64,000 nucleotides of DNA. Source: Alloyangia pacifica (GTDB taxonomy: Bacteria > Pseudomonadota > Alphaproteobacteria > Rhodobacterales > Rhodobacteraceae). Location of the stretch: assembly GCF_020524285.1 (NCBI RefSeq), contig NZ_JAIVKX010000003.1, forward strand, positions 186,001 through 250,000. Direction: 5' to 3'. Positions 23,683-33,034 of this stretch are shown one piece after another. The notes below the pieces were generated by a model. The model was not told where the DNA came from and did not search any database. It was given only the letters and a program-made list of their open reading frames with translations. The position numbers and the translations under genes are program-made. How positions within the stretch are numbered: position 1 is the first letter of the stretch; each line of letters opens with the position of its first letter.

Positions 23683-25905
23683 ATGCCCGACCTGCTGATC
23701 GAACTCTTTTCCGAAGAAATCCCGGCCCGGATGCAGACCCGCGCCGCCGAGGACCTGAAGAAGCTCGTCACCGACGGTCTGGTGGAGGCCGGTCTGACCT
23801 ACGCGGGCGCCGCCGCCTTCTCGACGCCGCGCCGTCTGACGCTGACCGTTCAGGGCCTGCTGGCCGCCTCCCCCGCCACCCGCGAAGAGCGCCGCGGCCC
23901 GAAGGTCGACGCGCCCGAGAAGGCCATCGAGGGCTTCCTGCGCGGCGCCGGGGTGAGCCGCGAACAATGCGAGGAGCGCGAGGACAAGAAGGGCCGCGTG
24001 CTCTTCGCGATCATCGAGAAGCCGGGCCGCCCGGCCGCCGAGATCGTCGCAGAGGTGCTGGAAAAGACCGTCCGCAACTTCCCCTGGCCGAAGTCGATGC
24101 GCTGGGGCGCCGGCACCTTGCGCTGGGTGCGTCCGCTGCATTCGATCATCTGCCTGCTCTCCGACGAGCAGGGCGCCGAGGTCGTGCCGCTGGAGATCGA
24201 CGGGATCGCCGCGGGCAAGACCACGCGCGGCCACCGTTTCATGGGCGACGAGGCCTTCGAGGTCAGCTCCTTCGACGATTACGAGGCCAAGCTGAAGCAC
24301 GCCAAGGTGGTGCTGAATCCTGCCGAGCGCGCCGACACCATCTGGCATGACGCCACCAACCGCGCCTTCGCCGCCGGTCTCGAGGTGGTGGACGACCGCG
24401 GCCTGCTGGCCGAGGTCTCGGGGCTGGTCGAATGGCCGGTGGTGCTGATGGGCGAGATCGGCGAGGAATTCCTGCAGCTGCCGCCCGAGGTGCTGCAGAC
24501 CTCGATGAAGGAGCACCAGAAGTTCTTCTCGGTGAAGAACGCTGCGTCCGGCCAGATCGAGCGTTTCGTCACCGTGGCGAACATCGAGACCGCCGACGAT
24601 GGCGCGACGATCCTCGCCGGCAACCAGAAGGTGCTCTCGGCCCGCCTGTCGGACGCCAAGTTCTTTTGGGAGAACGACCTGCGGGTCGCCAAGTCGGAGG
24701 GGCTGACCGCCTGGACCGAGCGGCTCGGCAACGTGACCTTCCACAACAAAATGGGCAGCCAGAAGGCGCGCATCGAGCGCATTGCCGCGCTGGCCCGCGA
24801 GATCGCGCCGATGGTCGGCGCCGATGCGGCGCTGGCCGAGCAGGCGGCGCTTGTGGCCAAGGCCGACCTGTCCTCCGAGATGGTCTACGAATTCCCCGAG
24901 CTGCAGGGCCTGATGGGCCGTTACTACGCCGAGGCCGCCGGCCTGCCGGGCGAGGTGGCCGCCGCCTGCCAGGAGCACTACTCGCCGCTCGGCCCGTCCG
25001 ACGACGTGCCCGCCGCGCCGGTCTCCGTGGCCGTGGCGCTGGCCGACAAGCTCGACACGCTGACCGGCTTCTGGGCGATCGACGAGAAGCCCACCGGCTC
25101 GAAGGACCCCTTCGCCCTGCGCCGCGCCGCGCTCGGCGTGATCCGGCTGGTGCTGAACAACGGCCTGCGCCTGCATCTCGACCGGCTGATCGACGCGCAA
25201 CTTCTGCGCCACCAGATCGACGCCAACGGCGACCGCGAGCAGGCGCTGCTCGAAGACATGCTGCGCGAGGTCGCGCAGCACGGTGTCTTCGGCTCGGCCG
25301 TGCGCGCGGTGATCGACCAGTTCGAGGGCGACTCGCCGGAGTGGCTCGCGCAGGTGGAAAACCACTCGCCCGATCTCAGCGACGACCTGCTGTCGTTCAT
25401 CCATGACCGCCTGAAGGTGCACCTGCGCGACGAGGGCATCCGGCACGATGTGATCGACGCCTGCCTCGCCATGCCGAACCGCGACGACCTGGCGCTGCTG
25501 GTGACCCGCGCCACGGCGCTGAGCGAGACGCTGGCGACCGAGGACGGCGGCAACCTGGTGCAGGGCTTCAAGCGCGCCAACAACATCCTGACGCAGGCCG
25601 AGGAGAAGGACGGGGTCGAATACAGCTTCGGCGCCGACCCCAAGTTCGCCGAGAGCGACGAGGAAAAGGCGCTCTTCGCCGCGCTGGACAAGGCAGAGGC
25701 CGAGATCAAGCCGGCGATGGAGGCGGAGGATTTTGCCGCGGCCATGGCCGCCATGGCCGCGCTGCGCGGGCCGATCGACGCCTTCTTCGAGGCGGTGCAG
25801 GTGAACTCGGACAACCAGGTGGTGCGCCGCAACCGCCTGAACCTGCTGTCGCGGATCCGCCAGATCTGCCTGCAGGTGGCCGACCTCACCCGCGTCGAGG
25901 GCTGA
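23683..25905 (+). CDS. glyS: Glycine-tRNA ligase beta subunit
   Basis: This 740-residue protein is the beta subunit of the bacterial heterotetrameric glycyl-tRNA synthetase. It starts MPDLLIELFSEEIPARMQ and contains FPKSMRW-type (here WPKSMRWG), LQTSMKEHQKFF, FWENDL, KMGSQKARIERI and the HD-like C-terminal region with ADKLDTLTGFWAIDEKPTGSKDPFALRR. It binds tRNA-Gly, while catalysis needs the alpha subunit. glyQ, which usually lies close by, is not in this window. A PPDK-like gene follows 161 bp downstream. Confidence 0.97.
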   Translation: MPDLLIELFSEEIPARMQTRAAEDLKKLVTDGLVEAGLTYAGAAAFSTPRRLTLTVQGLLAASPATREERRGPKVDAPEKAIEGFLRGAGVSREQCEEREDKKGRVLFAIIEKPGRPAAEIVAEVLEKTVRNFPWPKSMRWGAGTLRWVRPLHSIICLLSDEQGAEVVPLEIDGIAAGKTTRGHRFMGDEAFEVSSFDDYEAKLKHAKVVLNPAERADTIWHDATNRAFAAGLEVVDDRGLLAEVSGLVEWPVVLMGEIGEEFLQLPPEVLQTSMKEHQKFFSVKNAASGQIERFVTVANIETADDGATILAGNQKVLSARLSDAKFFWENDLRVAKSEGLTAWTERLGNVTFHNKMGSQKARIERIAALAREIAPMVGADAALAEQAALVAKADLSSEMVYEFPELQGLMGRYYAEAAGLPGEVAAACQEHYSPLGPSDDVPAAPVSVAVALADKLDTLTGFWAIDEKPTGSKDPFALRRAALGVIRLVLNNGLRLHLDRLIDAQLLRHQIDANGDREQALLEDMLREVAQHGVFGSAVRAVIDQFEGDSPEWLAQVENHSPDLSDDLLSFIHDRLKVHLRDEGIRHDVIDACLAMPNRDDLALLVTRATALSETLATEDGGNLVQGFKRANNILTQAEEKDGVEYSFGADPKFAESDEEKALFAALDKAEAEIKPAMEAEDFAAAMAAMAALRGPIDAFFEAVQVNSDNQVVRRNRLNLLSRIRQICLQVADLTRVEG

Positions 25906-25999
25906 GCGCTCCCGGCCCGGGTCTGCCCCGGGGTGGTCATTCCGGTGCCGGTGCCGCCTCGTTACGCCCCGTTACGGCCGTCCAAGACACCGGGCCTTT

Positions 26000-26029
26000 G
26001 AAAAGGTATTAGTGCGGTACACCCTTTTC
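26000..26029. promoter_or_regulatory. Inverted repeat upstream of the PPDK-like gene
   Basis: GAAAAGG and CCTTTTC face each other across 16 bp (with GGTATTAGTGCGGTACACC inside), ending 37 bp before the start codon. The position suits an operator overlapping the promoter. No regulator is assigned. Confidence 0.4.
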
Positions 26030-26066
26030 GGGATAGGCTGCACTGCGGATATACAGGGGCGCAGCC

Positions 26067-28631
26067 ATGCCCGACACCTACCGGAAAGACATGCAGGCCG
26101 ATGACCCGCATGTCACGCTCATCACCCCCTCGGCGCCGATCGCGACGCCGAGCCACGGCGGACGTGCGAAATGCCTGCAGCGGCTGGTGCGGCTCGAGCT
26201 GCCGGTGCCGCGCACCGTCGCGCTCAGCTTCGACACGGTGCACCGCATCGCGCAGGGCGAGGTGCCCCCGCCCGCGCTGATCCTCGGCCAGTTCGCGCCC
26301 GGCACGCTGCTCTGCGTGCGCCCGTCGTCCGAGGACCCCGACTGGGGCGGGCCGGGCTCGGTGCTCAACATCGGCATGAACGATGCCACCTTCGTCGAGT
26401 ATTCCGACCGCATCGGGGCCGAGGCCGCCTCGGCGCTCTACATGCGCTTCGTCATGGGCTACGCGATCCACGTGGCGCGGCTCGACCCGGATGTCTTCGA
26501 AGAGATCGACACGGTGGGCCAGCAGGGCCTGTCGGACGCGCTGCGCGCCTACGAGGAAGAGGCCGAGGAGCCCTTCCCGCAGGATCCCGCGGTGCAGCTC
26601 ACCGCCGTGCTGCGCACCATGGCCCGCGCCTGGGAGGGCACCACGGCCCGGCTGCTGCGCCAGGCCAAGGGCGCACCGGTCGATGCCGGGCTGGGGCTGA
26701 TCGTGCAGGAGATGGCGCTGGGGCTCGGCACCGGCGAATGCGGCTCCGGCGTGCTGCAGCTGGTGAACTCCGACACCGGCCTGCCGCAGATCACAGGGCG
26801 CTACATGCACCAGAGCCAGGGCCGCGACGCCCTGCATGACGAGAGCAAGTCGCTGTTCCTCGAGCGCGATCCGCGCGGGCCATCCCTGGAAGAGCTGGCG
26901 CCCGAGGCCTTCGAGCAGCTCAAGGCGCACGCGCGGCTGATGCGCCAGCGCCTGCGCGCCGAGATGCAGATCGAGTTCACTATCGAGAACGGCCGCGTGC
27001 ATATCCTTGACGGGGTTCGGGTGAAGCGCTCGCCCCGCGCTGCGCTGCGCATCGCCGTGCAACTGGCCGAGGACGGCATCATCACGCCCGAAGAGGCGCT
27101 GATGCGGGTCGAGCCGCGCGGCCTGTCGGAACTGCTGCACCGCCAGGTCTCGCCCGAGGCCGAGCGCGACGTGATCGGCCGCGGGGTCGCCGCCTCGCCG
27201 GGCGCCGCCACCGGCAAGATCGTCTTCAGCGCCGCCGAGGCGCAGGCCTCGGCCGCGCGCGGCGAGCCCTGCGTGCTGGTGCGTCGCGAGACCTCGCCCG
27301 AGGACGTGCGCGGCATGCATGTGGCCGCCGCGGTGCTGACCGAGCGCGGCGGGATGACCAGCCACGCGGCGGTGATCGGCCGCGGGCTCGGCCTGCCATC
27401 GGTGGTGGGCGCCGCCAACATGGGCTTCCGGCTGAACGACAAGGTGTTAATTTCGCAGGATGGTCGCCGGTTCCGCGAGGGTGACACCATCACCGTCGAC
27501 GGCTCTTCCGGGCAGATCCTCGCGGGCGCCCCGGCGATGGTCGAGGCGGCGCTCGACGACGCCTTCCGCACCTTCATGTCCTGGGCCGATGACGCCCGCG
27601 ACATCGGCATCCGCGCCAATGCCGACACCCCCGCCGATGCCGCCACCGCGCGCAACTTCGCGGCGCAGGGGATCGGGCTGTGCCGCACCGAGCACATGTT
27701 CTTCGAGGCGGATCGCATCACCCCCATGCGCGAGATGATCTTCGCCGACAGTCCCGAGGACCGGAAAGCCGCCCTCGCCCGGCTCCTGCCAATGCAACGC
27801 GCTGATTTCACAGAGCTTTTCCGGATCATGGAGGGTATGCCCGTGTGCATCCGCCTGTTCGATCCGCCGCTGCACGAGTTCCTTCCGACCGACCGCGCCG
27901 GGCTGCGCGATCTGGCCGAGGCGCTCGACCTGCCGGTCAGCGACGTGACCCGCCGGGTCGAGGCGATGGGCGAGTACAACCCGATGCTGGGCATGCGCGG
28001 CGTGCGGCTCGGCATCGCCGTGCCCGAGATCTACGACATGCAGGCGCGCGCCATCTTCGAGGCGACGATCGACGCCTCGGAGGACGGCGCGCCGGTCGAG
28101 CCCGAGATCATGCTGCCGCTGGTCTCGGCGATGAAGGAGGTCGAACTGGTCAAGACCCGCATCGACGCGGTGGCCGCCGCGGTGCGCAACGAACGGGGCC
28201 GGGCCTTCGAGTATTCGCTCGGCGTCATGGTCGAGACCCCCCGCGCCTGCCTGCGCGCCGATGAGATCGCCCAGCACGCGCATTTCATGTCCTTCGGCAC
28301 CAACGACCTCACGCAGATGACCTACGGGCTGTCGCGCGACGACGCCGGGCGCTTCATGTCACATTACGTGCAGCAGGGTGTCTTTGCCGAGGACCCGTTC
28401 CACCGGCTCGACCCCGAGGGGGTCGGCGAGCTGATCAAGATCGGAGTGGAGCGCGGAAGACACGGCAACCGCGGAATCATGCTCTCGATCTGCGGCGAGC
28501 ATGGCGGCGACCCTGATTCGATTGCATTCTGTCGGGAGGCCGGAATCGACTACGTGAGCTGCTCTCCGTTCCGCGTTCCGGTTGCGCGACTTGCCGCTGC
28601 GCAACTCGCGCTTAAAGAGAAAATCGGATAG
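26067..28631 (+). CDS. ppdK: Pyruvate phosphate dikinase-like PEP-utilising enzyme
   Basis: This 854-residue enzyme has the PPDK domain order. The central phosphohistidine domain carries LTERGGMTSHAAVIGRGLG. The C-terminal PEP/pyruvate barrel has CRTEHMFF, GMRGVRLGI, FGTNDLTQMTYGLSRDD and the catalytic cysteine in SICGEHGGDP. The N-terminal nucleotide-binding domain is divergent: the usual GGKGANLAEM-type start is replaced by SHGGRAKCLQRLV, and the total is shorter than typical PPDK (about 870-890). The reaction would interconvert pyruvate + ATP + phosphate with PEP + AMP + PPi, supporting gluconeogenesis, but the divergent domain leaves the phosphoryl donor open. Confidence 0.85.
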   Translation: MPDTYRKDMQADDPHVTLITPSAPIATPSHGGRAKCLQRLVRLELPVPRTVALSFDTVHRIAQGEVPPPALILGQFAPGTLLCVRPSSEDPDWGGPGSVLNIGMNDATFVEYSDRIGAEAASALYMRFVMGYAIHVARLDPDVFEEIDTVGQQGLSDALRAYEEEAEEPFPQDPAVQLTAVLRTMARAWEGTTARLLRQAKGAPVDAGLGLIVQEMALGLGTGECGSGVLQLVNSDTGLPQITGRYMHQSQGRDALHDESKSLFLERDPRGPSLEELAPEAFEQLKAHARLMRQRLRAEMQIEFTIENGRVHILDGVRVKRSPRAALRIAVQLAEDGIITPEEALMRVEPRGLSELLHRQVSPEAERDVIGRGVAASPGAATGKIVFSAAEAQASAARGEPCVLVRRETSPEDVRGMHVAAAVLTERGGMTSHAAVIGRGLGLPSVVGAANMGFRLNDKVLISQDGRRFREGDTITVDGSSGQILAGAPAMVEAALDDAFRTFMSWADDARDIGIRANADTPADAATARNFAAQGIGLCRTEHMFFEADRITPMREMIFADSPEDRKAALARLLPMQRADFTELFRIMEGMPVCIRLFDPPLHEFLPTDRAGLRDLAEALDLPVSDVTRRVEAMGEYNPMLGMRGVRLGIAVPEIYDMQARAIFEATIDASEDGAPVEPEIMLPLVSAMKEVELVKTRIDAVAAAVRNERGRAFEYSLGVMVETPRACLRADEIAQHAHFMSFGTNDLTQMTYGLSRDDAGRFMSHYVQQGVFAEDPFHRLDPEGVGELIKIGVERGRHGNRGIMLSICGEHGGDPDSIAFCREAGIDYVSCSPFRVPVARLAAAQLALKEKIG

Positions 28632-28792
28632 AAAAGGCCGATTTTCGCCCAATTTGGCGCGTTTTCCACAAGGAGCGCGGCCCCTAGCCTTTTGCCTCGT
28701 CACACTCGGGTGGACGAATTGGTGACTTTTTTGTAAGTCGCCTCCGATTTCGGCATCCGAAGGGGTGCCCCCCCGAGCTGTGAGAGCCCTTA

Positions 28793-29434
28793 ATGTTTCG
28801 TGCCACCGCGATCGCCATCGCCGCATGCTTTGCGGCGCTTCCCGTCCGCGCTGACATCCAGCATGACAGCATCCGTCACCTCGTCAAACTCGAACAGAGC
28901 GCCCTTCGTTCCGCAAATACTTCACATTTGCGCAGCATGATCACGCCGGTCTCTGCCGGCAACGCCAAGGTGCCCCATTACGACCGCGCCTGGCTAGCCG
29001 CCCAGCCCAAGGCCACCGGCGGCGCGCAGTTCCAGTGCCTGGCCGAGGCGCTCTACTTCGAGGCCCGCGGCGAAAGCCTGCAGGGCCAGTTCGCCGTCGC
29101 CGAGGTGATCATGAACCGCGTCGACAGCCCGCGCTTTCCCGGCTCGATCTGCGGCGTGGTGAACCAGGGCACCGGCCGGCTGCACGCCTGCCAGTTCTCC
29201 TACACCTGCGACGGCCGCCCCGAGCACGTCAGCGAGAAGGCCGCCTGGGACCGCGTGGCCAAGGTCGCCAAGGCGGTGATCTCCGGCGCGCCGCGGGCGC
29301 TGACCCAAGGCGCCACCTACTACCACACCCGCGCGGTGCGTCCGAGCTGGGCCCGCAAGTTCACCAAAACCGCCACCATCGGCGCGCATTACTTCTACCG
29401 CGGCGCGAACTACCGCATCAGCACCAGCAACTGA
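28793..29434 (+). CDS. SleB-type cell wall hydrolase
   Basis: This 213-residue exported protein has a signal peptide (MFRATAIAIAACFAALPVRA) and a Hydrolase_2/SleB domain. The conserved CLAEALYFEARGESLQGQ block (about residues 83-100) contains the catalytic-type glutamate, followed by VAEVIMNRVDSPRFP, CQFSYTCDG and TYYHTRAVRPSW. Such enzymes cut glycan strands of peptidoglycan; in non-sporulating proteobacteria they are thought to act in wall remodelling. It lies between the PPDK-like gene (161 bp upstream) and folB, with no obvious functional link to either. Confidence 0.9.
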   Translation: MFRATAIAIAACFAALPVRADIQHDSIRHLVKLEQSALRSANTSHLRSMITPVSAGNAKVPHYDRAWLAAQPKATGGAQFQCLAEALYFEARGESLQGQFAVAEVIMNRVDSPRFPGSICGVVNQGTGRLHACQFSYTCDGRPEHVSEKAAWDRVAKVAKAVISGAPRALTQGATYYHTRAVRPSWARKFTKTATIGAHYFYRGANYRISTSN

Positions 29435-29530
29435 GCGCCGCTTTTCTGCCCCGGCACGCCGTTGTCGGGGTCGCCCCGGCGTCAGCCCCCTGCTAGAGAG
29501 GCGGCACTTTTCGCATCCGGAGCCGCTGCC

Positions 29531-30460
29531 ATGGCCGATGAAATCCGTCTCGCCTTCGCCCATCCCGACGAACGCGCCATCGCCACCGCGGACGAAACGC
29601 CGCGCGATCGCATCTCGCTGCGCGACCACGTGGTCGAGGTCGAGATCGGCGCCTTCCAGGCCGAGCGCGGCCATCGCCAGCGCGTGCGCTTCAACGTTGT
29701 CGTCGAGGTGGCCCCCGGCAAGGGCGCGCTGGAAGATGACGTCGACCTGATCCTCTCCTACGACAAGGTCACCGAGGCCATCGCCGCCGAGCTCGAGGCC
29801 GAACGGCTGAACCTTCTGGAGACCCTGGCCGAGCGCATCGCCGAGCGCATCCTGCTCGAGCCGCAGGCGCTGCGGGTCTTCGTGCGCATCGAGAAGCTCG
29901 ACCGCGGCCCCGGTGCGCTCGGGGTGGAAATCGTCCGCGCCCGCGACGGCGAGCCGGTGGGCGCGGCGCAGGATGCCGCCCGCGAACGGCCGCACCCGCG
30001 GGTGATCTACCTGTCGAATGCCGCCATTGCCAATGCCGCGCTCCCCGGCTGGCTCGACCAGGCCGAGGCCCTGGGCGCGCCGGTGATCCTCTGCGTCGGC
30101 CTGCCCGAGGGCGCCCGCCCCCAGGCCAGCCACCCGCTGGCGCAGCGCCGCATCGACCTGCTGGCGATCGAGCAGAACGCCTGGATGCTGGCCGCCCGCG
30201 ATCCGCGCGCCAAGGTCGTCGCCACCCGCACCGAGCTCGACTGGGCGATGAAGAACGGCCAGAGCTGCATCTGGGCGCCGTCGAAGATCGTGCTCGACAC
30301 CCCCGCCGGGCAGCAGGCCCACCCCGAGGACCCCGCCGAGCTGGCGGCCTGGTTCGCCGGGCTGATGGAAGCCTGCGAGCTGGTGATGATCGGCGAAGAG
30401 CCGCCCGCCGGGCTGACGGTTCCGGCGCGGGCTGTAACAGTCGGAAATACCACGCTCTGA
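29531..30460 (+). CDS. folB: Dihydroneopterin aldolase with a long C-terminal extension
   Basis: Residues of about 20-140 form a FolB domain: ISLRDHVVEVEIGAFQAERGHRQRVRF holds the conserved Glu in QAERG, YDKVTEAIAAELEAERLNLLETLAERIA follows, and IEKLDRGPGALGVEIVR provides the lysine. It cleaves dihydroneopterin to 6-hydroxymethyldihydropterin and glycolaldehyde in folate synthesis. The remaining 170 residues (from HPRVIYLSNAAIANAALPGW) are not part of standard FolB and I do not recognise the domain. It is not HPPK: the GxNLG motif is absent. folP follows after 52 bp. The ATG at 29531 has GGAG upstream. Confidence 0.87.
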   Translation: MADEIRLAFAHPDERAIATADETPRDRISLRDHVVEVEIGAFQAERGHRQRVRFNVVVEVAPGKGALEDDVDLILSYDKVTEAIAAELEAERLNLLETLAERIAERILLEPQALRVFVRIEKLDRGPGALGVEIVRARDGEPVGAAQDAARERPHPRVIYLSNAAIANAALPGWLDQAEALGAPVILCVGLPEGARPQASHPLAQRRIDLLAIEQNAWMLAARDPRAKVVATRTELDWAMKNGQSCIWAPSKIVLDTPAGQQAHPEDPAELAAWFAGLMEACELVMIGEEPPAGLTVPARAVTVGNTTL

Positions 30461-30512
30461 GCCGGCCGCCGCCCGGCTTGCCAAGCTGGCGCGCATCGGG
30501 CACAGACGGTCA

Positions 30513-31517
30513 ATGACTGCCCGATACCGCCCCCTTGTCCAGTCCGGACACGCCCGCCCCGACGCCGCCCTGCCGCTCGCCGGAGGCCCCCACTGGTTCA
30601 ACCAGTGCGCCCGGCACGCCCGCGGCGAGGCGGTGACGGTGGTGCCCGTATCCGAGGTGCCGCAGGACGTGCTGGCGCGGCTCACCGCGCCGCGCGAGCC
30701 CGTCGCGGGCCTCACCATGGACGGCACGCGGATCATGGGCATCCTCAACGTCACCCCCGACAGCTTCTCGGATGGCGGCACCGATGCCTCGGCGCAGGAC
30801 TCCATCGCCCGTGCCCGGCAGATGCTGCAGGACGGCGCCGAGATCCTCGACATCGGCGGCGAGAGCACCCGCCCCGGCGCCCCCGAGGTGCCGGTGGAGG
30901 AAGAGATCGCACGGGTGGTGCCGGTCACCGCGGCGCTGAAAGGCGTGCCGATCTCGGTCGACACCCGCAAGGCCGCCGTCGCCCGCGCCGCCGCCGAGGC
31001 CGGCGCCACGCTGATCAACGATGTCTCGGGCCTCGTCTTCGACCCCGAGATGACCGAGTTCTGCGCCTCCGCGCGACTGCCGGTCTGCGTCATGCACATG
31101 CGCGGCACCCCCGAGACGATGCTGACCCAGACCGACTACGAGGACGTGCTGCTCGACGTCTACGACTTCCTCGAGACCCAGATCCACGCGCTGGAACACG
31201 CCGGTCTGCCGCGCGGGAAGATCGTGGTCGATCCCGGCATCGGCTTTGCCAAGACGCTGGAGCAGAACCTCGCGCTGCTGCACGGGCTGTCGCTCTTCCA
31301 CGGGCTTGGCTGCGCGATCCTGCTCGGCGTGTCGCGCAAGGGCTTCATCGGCAAGCTCTCGGGCGAGAGCGACGCCGCGAAACGTTTCCCCGGCTCCGTC
31401 GCCGTTGCCCTTGCGGGCGTGGCGCAGGGAGCCCAGATCATCCGCGTTCACGACGTCGCGGAGACCCGCCAGGCGCTGACGCTCTGGCAGGCCGTCGAAG
31501 AAGGAGGCCAGGAATGA
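30513..31517 (+). CDS. folP: Dihydropteroate synthase
   Basis: This 334-residue enzyme joins 6-hydroxymethyldihydropterin pyrophosphate to p-aminobenzoate. Family blocks in order: [69 protein letters not shown] and [13 protein letters not shown]. About 65 residues precede the first block, longer than in E. coli FolP. It forms an operon with folB upstream, and its stop codon overlaps the glmM start (ATGA), the same folP-glmM pairing known in enterobacteria. Confidence 0.96.
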   Translation: MTARYRPLVQSGHARPDAALPLAGGPHWFNQCARHARGEAVTVVPVSEVPQDVLARLTAPREPVAGLTMDGTRIMGILNVTPDSFSDGGTDASAQDSIARARQMLQDGAEILDIGGESTRPGAPEVPVEEEIARVVPVTAALKGVPISVDTRKAAVARAAAEAGATLINDVSGLVFDPEMTEFCASARLPVCVMHMRGTPETMLTQTDYEDVLLDVYDFLETQIHALEHAGLPRGKIVVDPGIGFAKTLEQNLALLHGLSLFHGLGCAILLGVSRKGFIGKLSGESDAAKRFPGSVAVALAGVAQGAQIIRVHDVAETRQALTLWQAVEEGGQE

Positions 31518-32860
31518 CCCGCAAGCTGTTCGGCACCGACGGGGTGCGCGGCACCGCCAACATGCATCCGATGACCGCCGAGATGGCGCTGGCCATCGGC
31601 GCCGCCGCCGGGCGCTACTTCCGCCGCGAGGCGGGCGGCACGCACCGCGTGGTGATCGGCAAGGACACCCGGCTCTCTGGCTACATGTTCGAGACCGCGC
31701 TGACCGCCGGGCTGACTTCGACCGGCATGTCGGTGCTGCTGCTCGGCCCGGTGCCGACTCCCGCCGTGGGGCTGCTGACGCCCTCGATGCGCGCCGATGT
31801 CGGGATCATGATCTCGGCCTCGCACAACCCGGCGCATGACAATGGCATCAAGTTCTTCGGCCCCGACGGGTTCAAGCTGTCGGACGAGGCGGAGGGCGAG
31901 ATCGAGGCGCTGGTCGAATCCGGTGTCGAGCCCGCGCAGGCCGGCAACATCGGCCGCGCCAAGCGCATCGACGACGGCCGCTTCCGCTACCAGGAGCGGG
32001 TGAAGTCGAGCTTCCCGCACGGCATGCGGCTCGACGGCATGAAGGTGGTGATCGACTGCGCCAATGGCGCCGCCTACCGCGCCGCCCCCGAGGTGCTCTG
32101 GGAGCTGGGCGCCGAGGTGATCCCGGTGGGCACCCATCCCAACGGCCTCAATATCAACGACCAATGCGGCTCGACCAAGCCGCAGACCGCCGCCGAGACC
32201 GTGGTCGCGCACGGCGCCGATGTCGGCATCTGCCTCGACGGCGACGCCGACCGGGTGATCCTGATCGACGAGAAGGGCACCGTGGCCGACGGCGACCAGA
32301 TCATGGCGCTGATGGCCGGCCGCTGGGCCGAGGAAGACCGGCTCGCGGGCGGCACGCTGGTCGCCACGGTGATGTCGAACCTCGGGCTCGAGCGCTACCT
32401 CGGCGATCGCGGGCTGACCCTCGCCCGCACCAAGGTCGGCGACCGCTACGTGGTCGAGATGATGCGCGCCAAGGGCTTCAACCTCGGCGGCGAGCAGTCG
32501 GGGCATATCGTGATGACCGATTTCGCCACCACCGGCGATGGTCTCATGGCGGGGCTGCAGTTCCTCGCCGAGATGGTCCGCACCGGTTTGCCCGCCAGCC
32601 GCCTCGCGCGCAACTTCGAGCCGGTGCCGCAGCTTCTGAAGAACGTGCGCTTCGGCGCCGGGCAGACGCCGCTCGACGCCGCCAGCGTGCAGGGCGCCAT
32701 CGCCGAGGCCGAGGCCACGCTCTCGGGCCGCGGCCGCCTGCTGATCCGCAAGTCGGGCACCGAGCCGCTGATCCGGGTCATGGCCGAATGCGAGGACGAG
32801 GCGCTGCTCAGCCAGGTGGTCGACGGCATCGTCGCCGAGGTCCAGGCCGCCGCCGGCTGA
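31514..32860 (+). CDS. glmM: Phosphoglucosamine mutase
   Basis: This 448-residue enzyme converts glucosamine-6-phosphate to glucosamine-1-phosphate for UDP-GlcNAc, feeding peptidoglycan and LPS. It starts [16 protein letters not shown]. The phosphoserine loop is [12 protein letters not shown], the metal loop is [11 protein letters not shown], the sugar-binding loop GGEQSGHI and the phosphate-binding loop [12 protein letters not shown]. The start codon overlaps the folP stop by four bases, implying translational coupling. Its stop codon is followed by dispersed repeat copy B and then the convergent MATE gene. Confidence 0.97.
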   Translation: MTRKLFGTDGVRGTANMHPMTAEMALAIGAAAGRYFRREAGGTHRVVIGKDTRLSGYMFETALTAGLTSTGMSVLLLGPVPTPAVGLLTPSMRADVGIMISASHNPAHDNGIKFFGPDGFKLSDEAEGEIEALVESGVEPAQAGNIGRAKRIDDGRFRYQERVKSSFPHGMRLDGMKVVIDCANGAAYRAAPEVLWELGAEVIPVGTHPNGLNINDQCGSTKPQTAAETVVAHGADVGICLDGDADRVILIDEKGTVADGDQIMALMAGRWAEEDRLAGGTLVATVMSNLGLERYLGDRGLTLARTKVGDRYVVEMMRAKGFNLGGEQSGHIVMTDFATTGDGLMAGLQFLAEMVRTGLPASRLARNFEPVPQLLKNVRFGAGQTPLDAASVQGAIAEAEATLSGRGRLLIRKSGTEPLIRVMAECEDEALLSQVVDGIVAEVQAAAG

Positions 32861-32902
32861 GCCTCTCCCCCGGCACCCTGCCCCGCGGCACGCGCCGGAG
32901 AG

Positions 32903-33012
32903 GCGTATTTGGAAAGAGAAGAAGCCGGAGGTGCGCGCCGCCCCCGGCTTTTCTTCTAGGCGGAAATATCCCGGTGGAGAGGCGCGCAGCGCCTCGGGGG
33001 CAGAGCCCCCTC
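32903..33012. repeat. Dispersed intergenic repeat, copy B
   Basis: It has the left module GTATTTGGAAAGAGAAG and a right module containing CTTCTAGGCGGAAATATCCC, then hairpins GGCGC/GCGCC and GGGGGC/GCCCCC. The spacer contains GCCGG / CCGGC followed by TTTTCTTCT, so this copy can double as a terminator for glmM. It lies between the convergent glmM and MATE genes. Confidence 0.88.
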
Positions 33013-33034
33013 CGGAAGACGCCGGGCCTGCTCG

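Noticed and set aside
21889-25446. Very long open frame (1185 codons) on the minus strand
   Set aside because: It is antisense to glyS and the 950-residue gene and has no recognisable domain; a GC-composition artefact.
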